This document shows positions 60,767-64,000 of a stretch of 64,000 bases of DNA, piece by piece; positions within the stretch are counted from its first letter, which is position 1; every line of letters starts with the position of its first letter. The position numbers and the translations under genes are program-made. Location of the stretch: the NCBI RefSeq assembly GCF_000306765.2, contig NC_017941.2, positions 682,001-746,000 of the forward strand. Direction: 5' to 3'. This stretch comes from Haloferax mediterranei ATCC 33500 (GTDB taxonomy: Archaea > Halobacteriota > Halobacteria > Halobacteriales > Haloferacaceae). The notes under the pieces were generated by a model, which was not told where the DNA came from, did not search any database, and saw only the letters and a program-made list of their open reading frames with translations.

Positions 60767-61588
60767 ATGCCGGAGTCCGACGGCCGGGTCACTACACATT
60801 GGAATATGACAGTCGGAGCACTACAACCTCGAAGGACGACAGGCGACCCGTCACCGTCCGGTGATGATTTGGCTCTGTCTCCCCTGTCTTTCATCGTGCC
60901 CAGCGTCACCGTCCGCGACCGCGCCGTGTACCTCTCGGACACAGGCGCGCTCGTCCTCGCCGACCTGCACATCGGCCGTGCCGACGCCTCCGACGTGGAG
61001 TTCCCACTCGGCGAGCGAGCCGACCTCACGGAGCGATTGGCAACGCTCTGCGACGAGTTCGAGCCAAAACAGGTCGTCTTCGCGGGCGACGTGCTCCACC
61101 GATTCGACCGGGTTACTGAGCGTTCGAAATCAGCGCTGTCAGCCCTCGCGTCAGTGTGTACCGACGCCGAAGCACATCCGGTGTTCGTCGCCGGAAACCA
61201 CGATACCATGCTTTCCGAGGCGTGGTCCGGCACGGTTCACGACGAGTTCGAACTGGGAGACGGGACGCTCGTCTCGCATGGACACCGCCATCCAGACGGC
61301 GAGTCGCACCTTCACGTCGTCGGCCACGACCACCCGACGATTACTATCGAAGGCCGGACACGACCCTGCGTGCTCTACGGTCCCGGCGCGTACCGCGGGG
61401 CGGACGTGCTGATGCTCCCGTCGTTCACTCGTCTCGCGGCGGGCGTCGAAGTAAACCGAATGCGTGCGGGGGAGTTCCAGTCTCCGCTCGTCAGCGACGC
61501 GAGCATTTTTCGCCCGCTCGTGCGTGACGAGGATGCTGACGAGACGCTCACGTTCCCGCCGTTGGGCGAGCTTCGTCGGTTGTTTTAA
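60767..61588 (+). CDS. metallophosphoesterase
   Basis: 273 residues from ATG 60767, but conserved family sequence begins only near VRDRAVYLSDTGALVLADLHIGRADA (about residue 50), so a start at GTG 60897 is possible. Calcineurin-like motifs are complete: LADLHIG, FAGDVLHRF, VFVAGNHDTM, SHGHRHP and HVVGHDHP. This archaeal group often sits near Lhr-type helicases and is thought to act on nucleic acids, but no helicase is next to it here. Substrate not fixed. Confidence 0.8.
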   Translation: MPESDGRVTTHWNMTVGALQPRRTTGDPSPSGDDLALSPLSFIVPSVTVRDRAVYLSDTGALVLADLHIGRADASDVEFPLGERADLTERLATLCDEFEPKQVVFAGDVLHRFDRVTERSKSALSALASVCTDAEAHPVFVAGNHDTMLSEAWSGTVHDEFELGDGTLVSHGHRHPDGESHLHVVGHDHPTITIEGRTRPCVLYGPGAYRGADVLMLPSFTRLAAGVEVNRMRAGEFQSPLVSDASIFRPLVRDEDADETLTFPPLGELRRLF

Positions 61589-61614
61589 ACTGACGGAGGT
61601 GTGTACCGTCCTTC

Positions 61615-62895
61615 CTACGTCGAGAGGTCGTCGCGGATGGCGTCTGCCGCCTCCTTGCCGCTCCGCATCGCGCCCTGAATCGACGACCATGCGGTGTAGT
61701 CGCCGGCGAGGTAGGTTCGACCGGGCGCGTCCCGATGGTCCGGAAGCGAATCGTGAATTTCCGGCGGTTGGGCGAACTGTGCGAAGGAGATGTAATCAGT
61801 GTGCAGCAGTTCGAGGTCGTCGAAGTAGCGCTCCGGATACCACGCTTCCAGTGTCCGGCGCGTCTTCTCGAAGAGTTCTTCTTCGGACTCGTCCTGCGCG
61901 GCAGCCCCGAGGAACGTCGCGTTCAGCAGTTCCTTTCCCGGCGGGGCGTACTCCGGCGCGACAGTCGAAAGCGGGACGACTGTATTGGGGTCTGGATTGG
62001 GGGCGTTGAGCATGATTCGCTTGCCCGCATCGAGACCGCTTCCGGTCGGGAGCGTGTAGTACTGGGTGACACAGCCGCGTGCGTCGGTCGGAATCGACCC
62101 CACGCCCGTCAGGCGGCGCGCCTCTTTGGGATCGGTCGCGACGACGACCGCGTCGGCTTCGACTGACTCGTCGTCTGTCGCGACGACCGCGCCGTCGGCG
62201 TCGCTCTGGACCGACTCGACGCGTTCGCCGAGTCGAATGGTTGCGCCTTCGTCGCGGGCGGTCGCTGCGAGTTGCTCGGGAATCGCCTGCATCCCGTCGG
62301 CCGGAACTGCGGCGCGCCCGGTAGCGAGCATCTTGAAGGTGTATTCGAACACCCGCTTCGAGGTAGAGAGCGACCGGTCGAGTGTGATGCCGCCGTAGAA
62401 GGGAGCGACAAAGTGCTCGATGAAGTCCTCGGAGAAGCCCCAATCGCGGAGGTACGCGCGGATGCTCTGGTCCGGCGAGTCGAATATCTCCCCTTCGTCG
62501 CGCGTGCTCACGTCTTGTCTGAGTGCCAACGTTCGAAGTTTGTCGCTCGTCGTCACCTCCGGATTTCGGAGGGAGTCGAACAGGCCGTTGATGTCGCGCA
62601 GGGGGTCGGAGAGGACCGACCGGCGACTCGGCCGACAGATGGTGGCTCCGGGGGCGAGTGGCCGGAGGTCGAGGGCGTCAAAGTCGAGTTCTCGCCGGAC
62701 TGCGGGGTAGCCGGTTAGGAGGACCTGAAACCCGCGGTCGAGCGTAAACCCGTCTTTCGTCCGGGTTCTCACCCGTCCGCCAACGTCGTCGCGTCGTTCG
62801 ATGACGGTCACGTCGGCCCCATCGACAGCGAGGTGTCGTGCGGCGACGAGGCCCGCGAGTCCCGCGCCGACGACCACGATGTGGCTATCATCCAT
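61615..62895 (-). CDS. NAD(P)/FAD-dependent oxidoreductase, amine oxidase/phytoene desaturase-like
   Basis: 426 residues from ATG 62895 (MDDSHIVVVGAGLAGLVAARHL). FAD motif GAGLAGLVAARHLAVDGADVTVIERRDDVGGRVRTRTKDGFTLDRGFQVLLTGY, and the C-terminal FAD loop YLAGDYTAWSSIQGAMRSGKEAADAIRDDL. It resembles bacterial and archaeal flavin amine oxidase-family proteins of unknown role. No carotenoid or heme biosynthesis genes are adjacent. Substrate not assignable. Confidence 0.85.
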   Translation of the reverse strand: MDDSHIVVVGAGLAGLVAARHLAVDGADVTVIERRDDVGGRVRTRTKDGFTLDRGFQVLLTGYPAVRRELDFDALDLRPLAPGATICRPSRRSVLSDPLRDINGLFDSLRNPEVTTSDKLRTLALRQDVSTRDEGEIFDSPDQSIRAYLRDWGFSEDFIEHFVAPFYGGITLDRSLSTSKRVFEYTFKMLATGRAAVPADGMQAIPEQLAATARDEGATIRLGERVESVQSDADGAVVATDDESVEADAVVVATDPKEARRLTGVGSIPTDARGCVTQYYTLPTGSGLDAGKRIMLNAPNPDPNTVVPLSTVAPEYAPPGKELLNATFLGAAAQDESEEELFEKTRRTLEAWYPERYFDDLELLHTDYISFAQFAQPPEIHDSLPDHRDAPGRTYLAGDYTAWSSIQGAMRSGKEAADAIRDDLST

Positions 62896-62989
62896 ATCCC
62901 GTTCCTTGGACGGACGACACAAAGCCCCTGCGGGTGGCGGCCATCGCCCGACGGGAAGGGCTTAGTTCTTCCCCTCGAAAGGGTCGCCT

Positions 62990-64000
62990 ATGCGAACTTC
63001 CGACACGTTCTCAGGGCTGGTGTGTACGGAAACCGGCGACGAATACGACGCCGCCGCGACCGGGCCGAGTGATGCGGACGCGCCGCTCGACCCCACGTAC
63101 GACCTCGACGCAGTCGAGTGGGACGCCGAGACGCTCGCAGAGCGCCCCTTCGATACGATGTGGCGCTACCGCGAACTACTCCCCTTTTCCGACCCGGTGA
63201 CGGCGAACGAGGGCGCGACGCCGCTCGTGGCGGCCACGGCGCTCGGTGACGAAACGGGCGTCGGCACACTCCTCATCAAAGACGAGGGCCGAAACCCAAC
63301 CGGCACGTTCCTCGACCGTGGCTTCTCGCTCGCGCTCACCGCTGCGCGCGAGGCCGACGCCGAGGTCGTCGCGCACGCTTCGCCCGGCAACGGCGCGCAG
63401 TCGGCGGCGTCCTACGCGGGTCTCATCGACGTTCGCTCGTACGGGTTCGTCCCATCGCGGACGCCCTTCCCGAACAAAGCGATGGTGAACGTCCACGGCG
63501 GCCAGATGAAGGTCGTCGGCGGGCGCTATCCCGCGGCGCTCTCTGCACTTCACGAAAAGCTCAAAAGCGACTGGTTCACGCTTCAGGAGTTCGACAATCC
63601 GTACCGTCACGAGGGTGCGAAAACCATCGCCTACGAGGTTGCCGAGCGACTCGACTGGTCAGTCCCGGACTGGGTGGTCGTCCCCGTCGCCACCGGCGAA
63701 CTCATCTACGGCGTCTACAAGGGCTTCCGCGACCTTGCCGAGTTGGGTCTCGTCGATGACGTCCCCAGACTCGTGGCCGCCCAGTCTATCGGATGTGCAC
63801 CTATCGCCACCGCGTGGGAGGCCGACAACGACGACCACGAAGCGTGGAACCACCCCGACACTATCGTCGGCGAACTGGAGATTCCCGACCCCGCTGGCGG
63901 GTCGCTCGCGCTCCGTGCCCTGCGCGAATCGGACGGCCTCGCTGTCTCCGTCAGCGACGACGACGCCCTCGAATCGGCGGTCACCGCCGCGCAAACTGCG
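62990..64000 (+). CDS. threonine-synthase-like protein without the PLP lysine (3' end beyond window)
   Basis: Begins at ATG 62990 (MRTSDTFSGLVCTETG) and is open to the right edge, at least 337 residues. The family scaffold is plain: LLIKDEGRNPTGTF, NKAMVNVHGGQMKVVGG, NPYRHEGAKTIAYEVAE, CAPI. Where threonine synthase has GTFKDRG, with Lys bound to PLP, this has GTFLDRG (Leu108, codon 63311-63313). The substrate-binding S-T/S-G-N-A-x-x-S is SPGNGAQSA and the phosphate loop GGGxG is VATGELIYG. A catalytic threonine synthase is therefore not expected. A pseudoenzyme or a regulator is possible. Confidence 0.75.
   Translation, partial: MRTSDTFSGLVCTETGDEYDAAATGPSDADAPLDPTYDLDAVEWDAETLAERPFDTMWRYRELLPFSDPVTANEGATPLVAATALGDETGVGTLLIKDEGRNPTGTFLDRGFSLALTAAREADAEVVAHASPGNGAQSAASYAGLIDVRSYGFVPSRTPFPNKAMVNVHGGQMKVVGGRYPAALSALHEKLKSDWFTLQEFDNPYRHEGAKTIAYEVAERLDWSVPDWVVVPVATGELIYGVYKGFRDLAELGLVDDVPRLVAAQSIGCAPIATAWEADNDDHEAWNHPDTIVGELEIPDPAGGSLALRALRESDGLAVSVSDDDALESAVTAAQTA

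Noticed and set aside
1..64000. CRISPR arrays, rRNA and tRNA genes
   Set aside because: No regularly spaced direct repeats were seen, and no rRNA or cloverleaf with a conserved T-loop was recognised by eye; a covariance-model search was not possible.

Overview
The window is haloarchaeal, and the gene set and order match the genus Haloferax. It is GC-rich, its proteins are strongly acidic, many genes are leaderless, and many neighbours overlap by ATGA or GTGA. Recognisable genes that sit in the same neighbourhood in Haloferax volcanii (recalled from the literature, not searched) are the short thermosome subunit, lonB, trpCBA, the CTAG methylase zim, aglD, pyruvate kinase and ppsA. In AglD the published functional residues D110, D112, D195 and D201 fall at exactly those positions when ATG 40095 is used. 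That supports both the identification and the start.

Layout. 0.3-12 kb: FAD oxidoreductase, Hsp20 with a small zinc protein, an HhH radical SAM enzyme, MFS transporter, TRAM protein, cysteine-cluster protein, metallo-beta-lactamase, small regulators, methyltransferase and glycosyltransferase, amidohydrolase, Bat-type regulator and HalOD1. 12-19.7 kb: heat-shock-type promoter and thermosome subunit, TRIC channel / SAM hydrolase / NadM block, and membrane LonB followed by a CPBP membrane protease. 19.7-25.8 kb: an alkyltransferase-like protein divergent from trpCBA, the archaeal shikimate entry enzyme, a true O6-alkylguanine transferase, GNAT, and a second Bat regulator. 26-27.6 kb: nitroreductase and EamA transporter. 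27.6-31.9 kb: an AT-rich accessory island holding a frameshifted Tat-exported protein, a small membrane protein, a decayed transposase, and an 0.8-kb segment bounded by inverted repeats. 31.9-41.6 kb: core metabolism and information genes (DHQ synthase II, AroD, Zim, TFB, BtuF-like, XTPase, AglD, DUF7123, winged-helix protein). 41.7-47.8 kb: seven co-oriented envelope genes (two SPFH, NfeD, degenerate Mrr-TM-DUF4352, a 44-residue protein too short for routine calling, surface glycoprotein, small membrane protein). 47.9-59 kb: pyruvate kinase, an orphan cytochrome b half, a frameshifted small membrane gene, a paralogous lipoprotein pair, MetG, VTT protein, MfnA, a second CPBP protease, PpsA. 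59-64 kb: J-domain protein, regulator with a palindromic operator, metallophosphoesterase, FAD oxidoreductase, and the start of a threonine-synthase-like protein without its PLP lysine.

How the parts connect. The shikimate/tryptophan branch is spread over three loci here (trpCBA with ADH synthase, DHQ synthase II, DHQ dehydratase). Pyruvate kinase and PEP synthase, which act in opposite directions at one metabolic node, carry nearly identical 16-bp palindromes upstream that fit the published TrmB half-site pattern. The trpC promoter carries two TGTACA boxes 20 bp apart, the box described for methanogen TrpY. No CRISPR array, rRNA or tRNA gene was recognised. Three genes are broken by single-base indels, which may be real decay or assembly error.
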